64,000 bases of DNA from Algoriphagus faecimaris (lineage in GTDB: Bacteria; Bacteroidota; Bacteroidia; Cytophagales; Cyclobacteriaceae): assembly GCF_900101705.1 (NCBI RefSeq), contig NZ_FNAC01000008.1:81176-145175 (forward strand). Direction: 5' to 3'. Below the pieces are notes generated by a model. The model was not told where the DNA came from. It saw only the letters and a list, made by a program, of their open reading frames with translations, and searched no databases. Positions 63,649 through 64,000 of the stretch are shown here, piece after piece. The stretch's first letter is position 1. Every line of letters starts with the position of its first letter. Position numbers and translations under genes: made by a program.

Positions 63649-64000
63649 GGCTCTAGATGATTTATAGTGGGTAACTGGAAACTGATTTAGGGAAAGTATC
63701 TATTTTAGTTTCATGAACAGCAATCAGATTTTTGAGATGGCCCTAGGTCTAGAGAAGCCATGGCATGTAAAGGAGATAATAATGACAAAGCCTGAGGCTG
63801 GGCACCACGGCCAGATCGATATATATCTTGACTTCGAGAAGGGTTTTAAATTCCCGAACGGGAAGACCCATGATACGGTCGAAAGGACCTGGCAGCATCT
63901 CAATTTTTTCCAACATAAATGTTTCCTTCATGCACGGGTTCCCAGAGTACAAACAGCTGATGGCAAGACCGAAACTGTAAAAGTCCCCTGGGCAAGGCCC
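63649..64000 (+). mobile_element. Left end of an ISL3-family insertion sequence (cut by the window edge)
   Basis: The left end is placed at a GGCTC at 63649, the terminal-repeat start common in ISL3 elements, 64 bp before the transposase ATG. The right end is outside the window, so inverted repeats and target duplication cannot be checked. Confidence 0.6.
63713..64000 (+). CDS. ISL3-family transposase, N-terminal part
   Basis: The frame from ATG 63713 is open to the window end (96 codons) and reads MALGLEKPWHVKEI, QIDIYLDFEKGFKF, DTVERTWQHLNFFQHKCFLH and ARVPRVQTADGK. This matches the N-terminal zinc-binding/helix-turn-helix region of ISL3 transposases, but the usual CxxC pair of the first zinc knuckle (expected near GFKFPN) is missing. 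The DDE core is outside. Codon use is richer in G/C than its neighbours, consistent with recent arrival. Confidence 0.88.
   Translation, partial: MNSNQIFEMALGLEKPWHVKEIIMTKPEAGHHGQIDIYLDFEKGFKFPNGKTHDTVERTWQHLNFFQHKCFLHARVPRVQTADGKTETVKVPWARP

Overview
The window looks like a chromosomal segment of a Bacteroidota bacterium, most likely of the order Cytophagales (an Algoriphagus/Cyclobacteriaceae-like organism). This assignment is inferred from family content: DUF6090-type membrane proteins, a two-component-propeller sensor kinase, an ebo operon, a DUF4221-like lipoprotein, a tricorn-type protease, many Ala-Gln signal-peptidase sites and Cys lipoboxes, and start codons without clear Shine-Dalgarno sequences. 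No rRNA or tRNA genes were recognised. Both ends cut through genes: a TPR histidine kinase on the left and an ISL3-family transposase on the right.

Layout. 1-6.1 kb: two TPR/HisKA_2 sensor kinases flank a secreted two-repeat protein and a TPR gene broken by one in-frame TAA. 6.2-13.5 kb: a plus-strand run of small-molecule enzymes and NTF2-fold proteins (RidA, SnoaL/ester-cyclase types, DUF2306, SDR, DinB, alpha/beta hydrolase, M20 peptidase). 13.5-18 kb: an AT-rich stretch with two DUF6090 proteins, two more NTF2-fold proteins and a beta-lactamase-family hydrolase. 18.2-21.8 kb: a YfcC-type transporter, a P1 (DmpA-type) aminopeptidase and an amidohydrolase, probably a peptide or amino-acid utilisation unit. 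21.8-25.2 kb: three arrays of small palindromes, two of them flanking an IS200-like TnpA, plus a DUF1566 lipoprotein. 25.4-31.5 kb: an amino-acid permease, an NTF2 protein and an array of six single-pass membrane proteins (DUF6090 and look-alikes), of which one is truncated and one frameshifted. 31.5-34.3 kb: an orphan response regulator, a beta-barrel protein and a probable toxin/immunity remnant. 34.3-37.6 kb: a tricorn-like protease (minus strand).

37.9-47.8 kb is one long plus-strand signalling operon: an MpaB/DUF2236 oxygenase, a seven-helix protein resembling Pyr4/PaxB terpene cyclases, three histidine kinases (one a giant periplasmic propeller sensor with a lipobox), a single-domain response regulator and a response-regulator/class III nucleotide cyclase. 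Members overlap or nearly touch, and no DNA-binding output domain is encoded, so output probably runs through phosphotransfer and a cyclic nucleotide. It is followed by an eight-copy 10-bp tandem repeat in front of a small secreted Cys-containing peptide and a DUF4221-like lipoprotein. 49.6-54.9 kb: a PD40/amidohydrolase fusion, a YitT protein and an HD hydrolase. 54.9-62.7 kb (minus): a complete eboABCDE-F cluster with a DUF1016 (YhcG) nuclease gene inserted between eboE and eboF. 62.9-64 kb: a VapBC pair and the left end of an ISL3-type insertion sequence.

The most interesting cross-cutting signal is a non-coding motif, CGGACA-N15-CGTCC (also readable as the inverted repeat GGAC-N17-GTCC). 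It occurs with fixed spacing at five intergenic sites, four of them about 65-90 bp before a start codon; two weaker copies follow palindromic repeat arrays. It may be an alternative-sigma (ECF-like) promoter or a two-turn operator defining a regulon.
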